DNA of 64,000 nucleotides. Origin: Halorubrum lacusprofundi ATCC 49239. GTDB lineage: Archaea > Halobacteriota > Halobacteria > Halobacteriales > Haloferacaceae. Of this stretch, positions 1 through 7,822 are shown one piece after another. The translations under genes and the position numbers were made by a program. Positions within the stretch are counted from its first letter, which is position 1. Every line of letters starts with the position of its first letter. Location of the stretch: positions 62,001 through 126,000 of the forward strand of contig NC_012028.1 in NCBI RefSeq assembly GCF_000022205.1, written 5' to 3'. Below the pieces are notes generated by a model. It was not told the origin of the DNA and ran no database searches. It worked only from the letters and a program-made list of their open reading frames with translations.

Positions 1-401
1 CGTTTAGCCTGCGAGGAGTACAGCGCCTCTGTCTCGTCCTCGTCACCGTAGTAAGGATCCAGGTGGAGGTCGGCGACGACCTCCACCGGCCGATCCGGCA
101 GTGTCTCAAGAGTATCTCGTTGCAGGAGTGTGTCCCCAACCGCCTCAACGGAGTCCAGCTCAAACTGGTCGGTGAGATGTCCACGGACGGTATTGGCGTG
201 GGGCGAGTCGTCAGTTGTTTCGCAGACGTGGTTGATTGAGGTCCCGCCGGCGCTGGCGCCGGCGAGGACCTCGTACAACGTCTCTGTCGTGACCTCGACA
301 TTCTCGCCGAGGTCTATCGCAAGTTCCTCGTCGAGGCTGTTGACGACAAAATTAAGCAGGTGCTCTTCCTCTATCTCGCTGTCTGCCTGGGTAGGCTTCA
401 C
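1..401 (-). CDS. ISH3-like transposase, N-terminal part (runs off window)
   Basis: A DDE transposase that would catalyse cut-and-paste movement of the IS. The frame is open from a GTG at 399-401 to the window edge, about 133 codons. It starts VKPTQADSEIEEEHLLNF and carries DLHLDPYYGDEDE near the cut end, matching DLHLRPYYGDEDD of the full copies. The catalytic residues fall beyond the edge. The GTG start is chosen because the full copies also start at a GTG in the same alignment position. Roughly 60 percent of residues appear shared by eye, so this is a different family member, not a fourth identical copy. Confidence 0.75.
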   Translation of the reverse strand, partial: MKPTQADSEIEEEHLLNFVVNSLDEELAIDLGENVEVTTETLYEVLAGASAGGTSINHVCETTDDSPHANTVRGHLTDQFELDSVEAVGDTLLQRDTLETLPDRPVEVVADLHLDPYYGDEDETEALYSSQAK

Positions 402-437
402 ACCGCACCCAAGCAGACACTTACTCTAACCCGATGT
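1..437 (-). mobile_element. End of an ISH3-like insertion sequence, cut by window start
   Basis: This is the transposase N-terminal end of an element related to, but clearly diverged from, the three full ISH3-type copies in this window. The protein aligns along its whole visible length with their N-terminus, and the DNA keeps two of the same internal hairpins (62-87 and 245-264). The outer end lies near 425-437, just before the integrase remnant. The rest of the element lies outside the window, so its length and intactness are unknown. Confidence 0.75.
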
Positions 438-439
438 GA

Positions 440-811
440 TCGACTGAACATCACTTGGAGCGCCACCACGGGTGGGTCGAGAACAGTGACGAGGCGCGGC
501 GATACATCATCGTCTTCGCAGAAGACACGGCCCGCGAGGTTGCTCGCGCCCACGGGATGGACGTTTCAGCGGACGAAATCGCTGACATCGGCCCGGTTGA
601 ATGTCCTCGCTGTCAACGCGAAACACCGCGAGACAAGGTTCAGTGTATGTGGTGTGGACAGGCGCTGAGTCCCAAGGGTGTCGAGAAGATTGAAGAGCGG
701 CGGGAACGGCTATTCGACTCCGCACTAGAGGCAGAAGAAGACATGAAAGACCGGCTCAAAAGCGTCCAGAGCGAACTCGAAGAACTCCGGGCATTAGGTC
801 TGGAGGTCTAA
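440..811 (+). pseudogene. C-terminal remnant of a haloarchaeal tyrosine recombinase/integrase
   Basis: The open frame encodes about 120 residues resembling the end of haloarchaeal phage-type integrases. The Tyr-containing stretch RHHGWVENSDEARRY is followed by a zinc-ribbon-like tail (CPRCQRETPRDKVQCMWC) and a charged coiled-coil-like C-terminus. Frame stops lie just upstream at about 437, next to the IS end, so the core with the catalytic Arg-His-Arg residues is missing. The likeliest history is IS insertion or IS-mediated deletion in an integrase. A TTG at 455 could start a fragment, but expression of a useful product is unlikely. Confidence 0.65.
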
Positions 812-1218
812 TCCAGAAGAAGCCTGAAATAAACTGGCAGAAACCATATATGAGTCGGTTATTGTTTGTTTGTGATTTGTATCCTGTCACAACCGAACCA
901 ACTCCCAATACTTTCGAATCGCTGTACAGAAGCGGGTTACCTCATCGTAGTTGTTCGACGGGTTATTCACTCAACCAAATTCACCAGACTGTAACGGGTA
1001 GCATATTTCCGGTGGCGTCACAAGCTACCAAAGTTCGACAGTCAGAGAAGTGACACTCAGTGGGTATGGCTGAAGATTACGTCAGCGAGACAACGATCTG
1101 ATCACCGGTCAGCGAAGTTCATATTCTGCGACGGATCCTATATTGTCTATGAATAGCACCGTGTACCACCAGCGCCCTCCCGAATAGGCTTCACCACCCA
1201 TCACTCCATCGCAAACGT
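812..1218. other. Non-coding gap, about 400 bp
   Basis: Nothing convincing is seen. A 67-codon plus-strand frame at 850-1053 has no family resemblance and atypical composition. The DNA is more AT-rich than the surrounding genes, consistent with degraded accessory DNA between the integrase remnant and the next gene. Confidence 0.5.
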
Positions 1219-2577
1219 TCAGGTGCCAAAGTCGTGATCGGTGAACTTGGTCTGTCGCTCACCATGCTGATCTTGGTCCAGCTCTTCCCGAACTAATTCA
1301 GGTAATTCACCGAGGTCCAGCACGTCACCAAAATATTCCCGACCAAGACCACGAACATGCTGTCGGTTCACTACATCGTCGATGTAATCACGCTCATCAC
1401 TCTCGTAATCCTTCTTGCCATCTTCTTCAGAGACAAATTTGATCTGCTCTCGGTTCTCTGCAACTGCCCTCTTATACAGTGTCTTCCAAAACTGGCGAAA
1501 GTTCTGAATCGTCGGAAACTCCCCGCCATCAAGTCGAACGCCAGCAATCTTACATAGTCGCCCCAGCCATTCATTCAGCGTGCTTGGAGTCCGGCAGCCA
1601 GATTCAGACTGGTCACTCGGAACCAACTTCCCATTCCCACCGATCGCGTCAATGTACTCACGATACGCTCGAAGGAAATCACCACCCATCATTATCGGGA
1701 CTTTTGCTGGTCCCTCATCTCGTCGCATGTTCTTTCGTACGGCGAAGTGAACATGCGGGTCATCACCAAAATGAAGTTGTGTCCGCAAATCAAGTTGTTC
1801 GACTTCATTTGACCGGGGACCAACGGCGATCAAGAAGATGAGCAGCATTTTCATCCATAACCGCCACCGCTCTAAATCGTGACCGTCCACAGGACACTCG
1901 TCAAGGACATCTAACGCGTTCCACAGATCGTTTAGTTGTGCTTCAGTGACTGGCTGTGCGTCACTATCACTCCGGTACCATTCGAATTCATCGAGTGCTT
2001 CTTCGACTGGATTAATATTGATCTGGTGCTTGTTTTTCACGATGTTGTAATATTCCTCAAAATATCGAGGGTAGTTTCCCATCGTGCTGTCGGCCAGGTC
2101 ACGATCCATGTATTCGATGATTGTGATAGCGTGTTGGATATTCTCCACACGGTTCTTTTCAGAGTCATAGTAGCCGATATCCAGCATCTCGATGTCGAGT
2201 CCTTCGTCTCGAATCGCTTCGTACACCTTGTTCATCACCGACTCAACGGAATCAATGGTGTTCTCACTCCACTCTTTCCGCTCTTCGGCGCTCTCAATAT
2301 AGTACTCCAGCGAACGGATGGTTTCTTCATCGTCTGTCGGCCATTTTCCGGTACTACGCACGCCAAATCCCTGTTCTCGAAGAAATTCAAGAATGGTCTG
2401 TCCGTACAGCTCTTTGGACTTGTTGTTCAGTCCTTGGGCGGAGTACCGTGTATTCGCGGTGATATACTCCCACGACGGTTCGTGATCTTGCGGCAAATTA
2501 TCTAGTTGAAACTGTTCGTGGAGAATTGCGGGTAGTTGCTCTTTAAGCGTTTTTCGCCCGATACGTTCCCTGGTCAT
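1219..2577 (-). CDS. Tyrosine recombinase-like protein (phage integrase fold)
   Basis: A 452-residue protein with the layout of a haloarchaeal tyrosine recombinase: a long N-terminal helical core-binding region, then a C-terminal half with GPRSNEVEQLDLR, which fits the first catalytic Arg (box I, usually GLRxxEL). FPTIQNFRQFWKTLYKR sits where box II HxLRH would be, but the canonical His is replaced. A Tyr in ARGLGREYFGD-like context lies near the end. It may therefore be a divergent or partly inactive recombinase. Its ATG overlaps the stop of a 55-residue upstream gene (ATGA), so the two are probably co-translated. The promoter lies at 2781-2790 on the minus strand. A role in element integration or resolution is inferred. 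Confidence 0.7.
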   Translation of the reverse strand: MTRERIGRKTLKEQLPAILHEQFQLDNLPQDHEPSWEYITANTRYSAQGLNNKSKELYGQTILEFLREQGFGVRSTGKWPTDDEETIRSLEYYIESAEERKEWSENTIDSVESVMNKVYEAIRDEGLDIEMLDIGYYDSEKNRVENIQHAITIIEYMDRDLADSTMGNYPRYFEEYYNIVKNKHQININPVEEALDEFEWYRSDSDAQPVTEAQLNDLWNALDVLDECPVDGHDLERWRLWMKMLLIFLIAVGPRSNEVEQLDLRTQLHFGDDPHVHFAVRKNMRRDEGPAKVPIMMGGDFLRAYREYIDAIGGNGKLVPSDQSESGCRTPSTLNEWLGRLCKIAGVRLDGGEFPTIQNFRQFWKTLYKRAVAENREQIKFVSEEDGKKDYESDERDYIDDVVNRQHVRGLGREYFGDVLDLGELPELVREELDQDQHGERQTKFTDHDFGT

Positions 2578-2741
2578 TGGCCTGCGGTTTCCTCTTGTTG
2601 TGCCTGCTCCAGATCTTCTAAAATGCGTTCAGCGTCATACGCGAAGGGAAGATCACTCGCTGCTAGGGCTTCCAGATCGTCCCGCAATTCTTCTGCAGTC
2701 TCGATGGCCGACTGTCGGGTATCGGAGGCCTCAGGGTTCAT
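2574..2741 (-). CDS. Small acidic protein translationally coupled to the recombinase
   Basis: A 55-residue frame, starting MNPEASDTRQSAIETAEELR and ending ETAGQ, is acidic and predicted to be largely helical. The start ATG at 2739-2741 follows a purine-rich GAGGGGG Shine-Dalgarno-like stretch. Its TGA overlaps the ATG of the next gene by ATGA. A TATA-like CTATAAATTT lies about 40 nt upstream on the same strand. No family is recognised. The coupling suggests an accessory or regulatory partner of the recombinase. Confidence 0.65.
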   Translation of the reverse strand: MNPEASDTRQSAIETAEELRDDLEALAASDLPFAYDAERILEDLEQAQQEETAGQ

Positions 2742-2780
2742 GTCGACCCCCTCTTCGCCACCACTCGGCCGATGTTGTTC

Positions 2781-2790
2781 AAATTTATAG
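2781..2790 (-). promoter_or_regulatory. TATA-like promoter of the 55-aa/recombinase operon
   Basis: On the minus strand this reads CTATAAATTT, about 40 nt before the 55-aa gene start. That leaves a leader of roughly 15 nt containing the GAGGGGG ribosome-binding-like site. Confidence 0.5.
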
Positions 2791-2866
2791 CCATTCTAAT
2801 TTTTACTGGCTAGTGATTTTACCCACTATAGTTTAAAGCCTTGGCGTACAAGAAGGAGATACGAAT

Positions 2867-3412
2867 ATGCCAAACGACTCTTCGGACACAACCGACGACG
2901 ATAACGAGACGATTGGGAATTTAGAGCGAAGTAGTCATTCGGCAGAGGAACAACCAGATGTGACCGACGGGATGTCGGACGAAGACAGGACAGACACAAA
3001 CATCGGCTCCTACGCAGAACCAGACGGCAATATCGGAGCTGACCTCGATACCGCGAAGGTCAGGGACTTCTTCGAAAAGAAAGGTGCAGTCGAAATCCTC
3101 GCCCAACTCGCTGACGGGTCCAAACGATTCAGCGAGATTGATGAAGCGCTTGTGGTGAGTCACGGCACGATCGCCACCCGTCTCACCGACGGGGCCAAAC
3201 TCGGCCTCTGGCGTGAATTTATGACCTACCCTGACGACGGCGGGAAAATCAAATTGTACGAACTGGTGCCTGGCGCGCAGCACCTCGCTGCACTCACAGA
3301 AGACGAGAACATTGGTCAAACCACCAAACAACTACGACAAGCACACGAACAGCACGCAGACGCCGTTACAAATTTCAGAGACAAGATCCAGCCAGCGGAC
3401 TCAGAGACATAG
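2867..3412 (+). CDS. Winged-helix DNA-binding protein with acidic N-terminus
   Basis: A 181-residue protein. The first 60 or so residues are an Asp/Glu/Thr-rich low-complexity tail. The middle (VRDFFEKKGAVEILAQLADGSKRFSEIDEAL...SHGTIATRLTDGAKLGLW) has the helix spacing of an HxlR/MarR-like winged helix, in which a strand-turn-strand wing (KIKLYELVPGAQHL) follows the recognition helix. The C-terminus is helical and may dimerise. The start follows AGAAGGAGATA, a strong Shine-Dalgarno match 7 nt upstream, and a TATA-like GTTTAAAG lies at 2831. It is divergent from the recombinase operon and may regulate it. The target is unknown. Confidence 0.7.
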   Translation: MPNDSSDTTDDDNETIGNLERSSHSAEEQPDVTDGMSDEDRTDTNIGSYAEPDGNIGADLDTAKVRDFFEKKGAVEILAQLADGSKRFSEIDEALVVSHGTIATRLTDGAKLGLWREFMTYPDDGGKIKLYELVPGAQHLAALTEDENIGQTTKQLRQAHEQHADAVTNFRDKIQPADSET

Positions 3413-3456
3413 TTCACCTCCCCTCACCGTCGCCAATTTCACAGATTCCAACACTC

Positions 3457-4848
3457 CTACTGCGATGCTCCCGGGTCAACGATCCGTTCGAGGTTGAACA
3501 ACTGCAGGTCGTCACGATCAGCGGCTGCCTCACGAACAGAGTCCGTGAACCCGTTTCGGGCGAACAGCGCATACTCGTGTTCGACTTCGCTCCCATCAGG
3601 CGACCATCGAATCTCATCAGTATGGTCTTCAAGCGAGGCGAGTGCGCTGTAATCGAGAGGCGCGGACGTGAACTTACACTCGCCCGTCACCATCTTCCCG
3701 TCGGCAGCGAGCCCGACCACATCCACCTCGTATTCGTTATACCACCAGCGGCCGATGTCGGTAAACATCGTTTCAGGATACAGGTCAGGCAGAATATCCT
3801 GACAGCGGGTTTCGAATGCTCTGCTCACGAAGTCCGCCAGATCCGGTTCGATGACCGTCTCGTAGGCGTCAGCACCTAACCGTTCGTAGCGGTCTTCGTT
3901 TCCATAGACGAACCGGAACCAAAACCGGAACAACGGATCGAGAATCCGGTACCGACCACGGCGTGACCTGGTCTTGTCCTCGGTCACCGGTACCTCTCGT
4001 TCGACCAGTCGCAGTCGCTCCAGTTTCTGCGTGTACGTCGAAATTTGCTTGCCATCGATCCCGACCGTTTGCGCGATTTCATTCGATGTCGTGTTCCCGG
4101 CCGCAATCGCTTTCAGAATAGCAAAGTACCGGTTCGGCTCGGTCAGCTCAGTACGAAGCACGTACTCCGGCTCGTCATGCAGGAACCCCTGCCGTGACAG
4201 CAGCGACTGCTGGATGACTGTTCCAAGATCGTTGTCCATATCGACGCCATCCAGATAGTACGGCGTCCCACCAAACACACCCCACGCGAGGAACAGTTGT
4301 TCAGCGGAATAGCTCTCGGGGAAGAACGTGCGCGCGGCAGCAAAATCGAGCTGGCGCAGATCAATCTTCTCGGTGAACCGGCCGTACAGCGGACTGTTCC
4401 CGAGGAGTGTCGCCTCCTCCATCATACTGATCGAGGACCCCACGAGTATGAGCGTCACACCAGTGTCACGCAACTCCTGATCCCACAATCGCTGAATCAC
4501 CGACGGGAGACTCTCATCAGCGTCAATCAGATACGGGAATTCGTCCAGCACGATGACTGCATCCTGGTCAGCAAGATACCCGAGCAACGACTCCCACTCG
4601 CCCTCAATCCGATCGATCCCCGGAATCGACTCAGCCGCCACGTCCACGAACGCATCCAGTTGGATCTGCCGGGTTGTTTCAGTTGCTTGGTATAGAACGG
4701 CGTCATCGCGGTCTTCCAGTGACTCTCGGACGAGTTCGGTTTTCCCGAGGCGGCGACGACCGAAAATCACGACCATGTCAGCGTCGTCAGAATCGTAACA
4801 CCCTCGAAGCCGACTGAGCTCATCCTCCCGATCCACGAATCGCTCCAT
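3457..4848 (-). CDS. Archaeal AAA-type ATPase with C-terminal DUF234 nuclease-like domain
   Basis: A 463-residue protein of the archaeal ATPase family common in mobile DNA. Walker A GRRRLGKTE is at residues 30-38, Walker B VIVLDEFPYL at about 98-107, and a sensor-like LVGSSISMM follows. A winged-helix segment (NTTSNEIAQTVGIDGKQISTYTQKL) lies in the middle. The C-terminal part contains EVDVVGLAADGKMVTGECKF (about 374-393), which fits the D-(D/E)xK core of a PD-(D/E)XK nuclease fold as in DUF234 proteins. The family is often single-gene and linked to defence or toxin-like roles, but no function is established. Upstream repeats at 4884-4926 look like an operator. Confidence 0.85.
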   Translation of the reverse strand: MERFVDREDELSRLRGCYDSDDADMVVIFGRRRLGKTELVRESLEDRDDAVLYQATETTRQIQLDAFVDVAAESIPGIDRIEGEWESLLGYLADQDAVIVLDEFPYLIDADESLPSVIQRLWDQELRDTGVTLILVGSSISMMEEATLLGNSPLYGRFTEKIDLRQLDFAAARTFFPESYSAEQLFLAWGVFGGTPYYLDGVDMDNDLGTVIQQSLLSRQGFLHDEPEYVLRTELTEPNRYFAILKAIAAGNTTSNEIAQTVGIDGKQISTYTQKLERLRLVEREVPVTEDKTRSRRGRYRILDPLFRFWFRFVYGNEDRYERLGADAYETVIEPDLADFVSRAFETRCQDILPDLYPETMFTDIGRWWYNEYEVDVVGLAADGKMVTGECKFTSAPLDYSALASLEDHTDEIRWSPDGSEVEHEYALFARNGFTDSVREAAADRDDLQLFNLERIVDPGASQ

Positions 4849-4883
4849 ACCCTCTGACTGACGCCCAACCAGATAAAACTCTC

Positions 4884-4926
4884 GAATAGCCTAATTCAGA
4901 ATAGGCTAACTGAGGATTGGCTATTC
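4884..4926. promoter_or_regulatory. Repeat-containing operator-like region upstream of the ATPase gene
   Basis: GAATAGCC (4884-4891) and GGCTATTC (4919-4926) are a perfect inverted pair. Inside it, TAGCCTA (4887-4893) and TAGGCTA (4902-4908) form a second perfect inverted pair. A 15-nt direct repeat (CTAATTCAGAATAGG / CTAACTGAGGATTGG, 11 of 15 matching) spans the region. It sits 36-78 nt upstream of the ATPase ATG and between divergent genes, as expected for an operator. Confidence 0.45.
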
Positions 4927-5015
4927 TGGTATAGTATATGTCCACTGGATTGGAGACTGACATTGGATCAGTTTGCTGAGGGGGATTTTTGAGGCACGGT
5001 TCTGTCTGTGCTCCC

Positions 5016-5699
5016 ATGGAATTTTCTGAGATAGTCGGTGATGAGGATGGAAAGTCCAGTGACTGGCATACAAGCGATATGCCGGATGATGTCAAGAATG
5101 CATTGTCGTTGGCATTCCTGGACGGGTTCCACAATGAAGTTCACCGGCTGCATGAGGAACTACAGCAGGAATGGGAAGAGGCAGAGAATGATGATCTTCC
5201 CATGGAGTTCAGTTTCGGCGGTGTCGGGTTGAAGACGTACGAGCTCCATAGCTTGACAGTGAGTTATTTCGAGGCAGGAGTTCCGATTCTGTGCTTCCAC
5301 CACTTCCGAAATGAGACGGAAGAAGGGTACCAAATTCTGGAGTGGATGGAAGAGAACCGAGACCGTGCTCTCGACGAGGACAGTGAAGAGCCGTACGGTA
5401 CACAGATCATGCAGTGGTTGAATAGTCGGCGGTCCTCTATCACCGACATGGCTCGGTTGATGGATGAGACCGGGTTGTTAAGTCATGATAAAGTGAAGCG
5501 GGTAAGGTCTCACCGCCACGACTTCCTCCACTCTCCTCTGCAGATTCTATACATCTCTGATTGGGAAGACCTGCTAAAAATGTCGGAGAGATGTATCACA
5601 GTAGTCGATGACTTAGATGAACGACTGTACCAGGATATCGACCTCCACGCATTCTATCCGACTCTCACAGACAAAGAGCGCTCCAGCCGTACTTTCTGA
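5016..5699 (+). CDS. Hypothetical protein
   Basis: The protein has 227 residues if the ATG at 5016 is used. A TTG at 4989 would add nine residues and is less likely. It is acidic and soluble, with no signal peptide or membrane segment. A helical region around NSRRSSITDMARLMDETG precedes VRSHRHDFLHSPLQILYISDWEDL, whose R-x-x-H-D-x-x-H spacing recalls small metal or HEPN-like motifs (R-x4-6-H), although the match is not exact. It is divergent from the ATPase gene. I do not recognise the family. A HEPN-type RNase is only a speculation to test by structure prediction. Confidence 0.6.
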   Translation: MEFSEIVGDEDGKSSDWHTSDMPDDVKNALSLAFLDGFHNEVHRLHEELQQEWEEAENDDLPMEFSFGGVGLKTYELHSLTVSYFEAGVPILCFHHFRNETEEGYQILEWMEENRDRALDEDSEEPYGTQIMQWLNSRRSSITDMARLMDETGLLSHDKVKRVRSHRHDFLHSPLQILYISDWEDLLKMSERCITVVDDLDERLYQDIDLHAFYPTLTDKERSSRTF

Positions 5700-5837
5700 C
5701 CTTTCCGTCCTCGTTGAGACCCTCAGTTGATGATAGGTTCCAGCAGTCGTGCTGAATTCAGTGTGTGTCCAGCAGTAACCTGTCGTTCGTCGTACTCAAT
5801 CTGTCAATCCGGTTTAAACGCGGGTTCAGGGACTACT

Positions 5838-5846
5838 CTTATAATC
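5838..5846 (+). promoter_or_regulatory. TATA box for the 107-aa gene
   Basis: CTTATAATC lies about 30 nt upstream of the ATG at 5872, giving an almost leaderless transcript. Confidence 0.5.
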
Positions 5847-5871
5847 TGTTGATTTGAATTGATAGCCGAGA

Positions 5872-6195
5872 ATGTCAGATTCAGAAACTCCCACAGAATG
5901 GTCAGAGGATAGTTCCGACACTTGGAGCCATTCGAGATTACCTATAAATTTGGAACTCATCGGTATCGGTGACGAGTGGGACGTTGAAGTGACTCCGCTT
6001 CCTGACGATATGCCGTGGCACAGCGTAAGGGTAAACATTCGAAATGACAACAAGAAACAGGAGCGCGAGGTCGCAATGAGTTATATGAGTGAATTTAATG
6101 ACATTGAATTTGATGTTCGGGAAGAACACCCTGAACTTTCTGAGGAACGCAAGGTTCTGATTGCAGCAACTGAAGCGATATTGAATCTTCGGTAA
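5872..6195 (+). CDS. Small hypothetical protein
   Basis: A 107-residue acidic protein starting MSDSETPTEWSEDSSDTWSH. Beta-strand-rich segments (LELIGIGDEWDVEVTPL, WHSVRVNIRNDNKKQEREVAM) are followed by a helical C-terminus. No Cys or His motif, signal peptide or membrane segment is present. A TATA box about 30 nt upstream supports the start. The family is not recognised. Confidence 0.6.
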   Translation: MSDSETPTEWSEDSSDTWSHSRLPINLELIGIGDEWDVEVTPLPDDMPWHSVRVNIRNDNKKQEREVAMSYMSEFNDIEFDVREEHPELSEERKVLIAATEAILNLR

Positions 6196-6260
6196 GTTAG
6201 TACCTTGTATTCAGCGCGTCAGTATTATCGGGTGCCGAAGAGCTAAACCGATTCACTCCC

Positions 6261-6623
6261 CTACTCCTGCCGCAACTGGATCTGTACTTTATCCCCGACT
6301 GCTGGTTCGCCGTTACCGTAGGTGAGCTCATAGAGGTCGCCGTTCCCTTTTTCTCCGACCGGGATGGTATTCGCCCCCTCAAGCAGGTACGCAATCCGCT
6401 CAAATCCTTTGTCCAGCAGCGGACCCCATTTCGACTCCTCGATTATTTCGTTCACATCCCGTACCAGAACGTCCTCTTCGACGCCGCCGCGGTCACGATG
6501 ATAGAACGCCGTAAACTCAGTTGGCTCCTCGTCAAGTTCTGTCCCGGATTCCATTTTAGCGAGTCGTTCGTCAGTTGCGAAGGTGTACTGGGAAAGTTGC
6601 TTCAACGAGAGTTGTTCCGCCAT
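6261..6623 (-). CDS. Hypothetical protein
   Basis: About 120 residues starting MAEQLSLKQLSQYTFATDER. The frame stays open upstream to a TTG at 6725, so an N-terminal extension is possible. The internal ATG at 6621-6623 was chosen because it begins a well-structured sequence. The protein is mixed alpha/beta and acidic, ending in a beta-rich stretch (PAVGDKVQIQLRQE). It lies downstream of the 283-aa gene on the same strand. The intervening 6624-6806 holds no other gene. Function unknown. Confidence 0.55.
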   Translation of the reverse strand: MAEQLSLKQLSQYTFATDERLAKMESGTELDEEPTEFTAFYHRDRGGVEEDVLVRDVNEIIEESKWGPLLDKGFERIAYLLEGANTIPVGEKGNGDLYELTYGNGEPAVGDKVQIQLRQE

Positions 6624-6806
6624 AGCACGATAATCAAACAGACCTTGGATAACGCTGTTGAATACATTGTCTTCCCCGAAGATAGAGAACTCACGGATAA
6701 GCAGCAACCATCTACTGCCAGACAACGTATGCAGTCGCCATTCTGCTGCCTCTACTGTTTCCGTCTATGTGCAACAAGGGTATGGAACCGGTCTATGACA
6801 CTCTCC

Positions 6807-7658
6807 TCAAGCTATCTGCGAGGCGTCGCCGTTTAGTATGTACGGGCCGTATTCGCCACGGTTCCACGAATCTTCCAGTTCCTTACGCGAAACGGGGCGT
6901 CCAAAGTAGACTGTCTCTTCTGGCGGCAACGGACTATGCCACGGCCAGGTCAGTTCGACCACGCGTTCGTCATGTTCTATCCAGCCGTGGCCGGTGATGC
7001 GTGCAGTGTGCTTCGAGAGGCCGATTCCCTCAACGTACTGAACACGGTCGTTCTCCCAGTAGCGATTGTCCTGCATCACGAGTCGGGCGTTTCTATAGCA
7101 ACCGCTGGAATCGAAGTCGAACCGGCGGTGGAGCGCGCGGGCGAATCCCTGCAGGTCGTTGTCGTGAGTAACAGTTCGCCACTTCCCCTGCTCCAGGATA
7201 TCCTCGTACAGCGGATCCCATTCAGTATCAGCTTCGGCTTGATCGAGTAACCGGAGGCGACGGTCGCTCACGTCGAGTTCCTCCCGCCACGTCTTGTACT
7301 CGGCATACAGATCAGGCACTGCATCTTCAAGGCCAGCGTACATGTCGTTCTCGTCCAGTTCGTGGAGTTCGAGTAACTGGATGTAGTAACCGATGGCCAG
7401 CATCTCATCACCAGTCACAAAATGTGCGATACGGCCACCGGACTCGCCGTAGCTCTCGACAATTCGGTCGGTCTGCTTGGTGCGACCGCCGCGCACAAGA
7501 ATAAGATGACGCACCGCGTTGCGATCGTGAGCCTGAACGCGCAAATGGGCTAGAGGCTCGGATTCTTCGTCGTCGCTACCCCCGCTAATGAAAACCGACC
7601 AACAGTGAGAATCCTCGGTCAGCGGGGCCTCCTCCGAGCCAAGTGGTTCCGCCATCAA
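6807..7658 (-). CDS. Hypothetical protein
   Basis: A 283-residue acidic protein. The first 100 residues look alpha/beta (HLILVRGGRTKQTDRIVESYGE, HFVTGDEMLAIGYYIQLLEL). A charged helical middle follows, and the last third contains HTARITGHGWIEHDERVVELTWPW and ends NRGEYGPYILNGDASQIA. The last third resembles generic N-acetyltransferase or protein-modification folds only loosely. No catalytic motif can be named. It is divergently placed to the small recombinase at 7792, with inverted repeats between them. Function unknown. Confidence 0.55.
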   Translation of the reverse strand: MMAEPLGSEEAPLTEDSHCWSVFISGGSDDEESEPLAHLRVQAHDRNAVRHLILVRGGRTKQTDRIVESYGESGGRIAHFVTGDEMLAIGYYIQLLELHELDENDMYAGLEDAVPDLYAEYKTWREELDVSDRRLRLLDQAEADTEWDPLYEDILEQGKWRTVTHDNDLQGFARALHRRFDFDSSGCYRNARLVMQDNRYWENDRVQYVEGIGLSKHTARITGHGWIEHDERVVELTWPWHSPLPPEETVYFGRPVSRKELEDSWNRGEYGPYILNGDASQIA

Positions 7659-7710
7659 CTCGAAAAACAGATTGGAACCTGATAAGACTATGTTGATTCG
7701 CTTGCCTGAT

Positions 7711-7822
7711 CACGAACTTTGGAGTCTGTTTGTAGAGTCCAAAGTTCAAGTGTTTGTAACCTTTGGTAGTATTTAAAGAGGATTCGTTGTAATGACCAAT
7801 TCTGCAGATTCCAAAGTTCGTG
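7711..7822. repeat. TCCAAAGTTC inverted-repeat cluster at the recombinase promoter
   Basis: CACGAACTTTGGA (7711-7723) is the exact reverse complement of TCCAAAGTTCGTG (7810-7822). A third partial copy TCCAAAGTTC lies at 7738-7747 and forms a 10-bp perfect inverted pair with the first. The set brackets the TATA box and extends into the first codons of the recombinase. It could be an autoregulatory operator or the recombinase's own core site. Confidence 0.6.
7768..7777 (+). promoter_or_regulatory. TATA box of the small recombinase
   Basis: AGTATTTAAAG centred near 7773 lies about 20-24 nt before the ATG at 7792. It is flanked on both sides by the TCCAAAGTTC repeats. Confidence 0.5.

Noticed and set aside
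850-1053. 67-aa frame as a gene
   Set aside because: No promoter-spacing or protein-like features. Composition is atypical for an acidic haloarchaeal protein.
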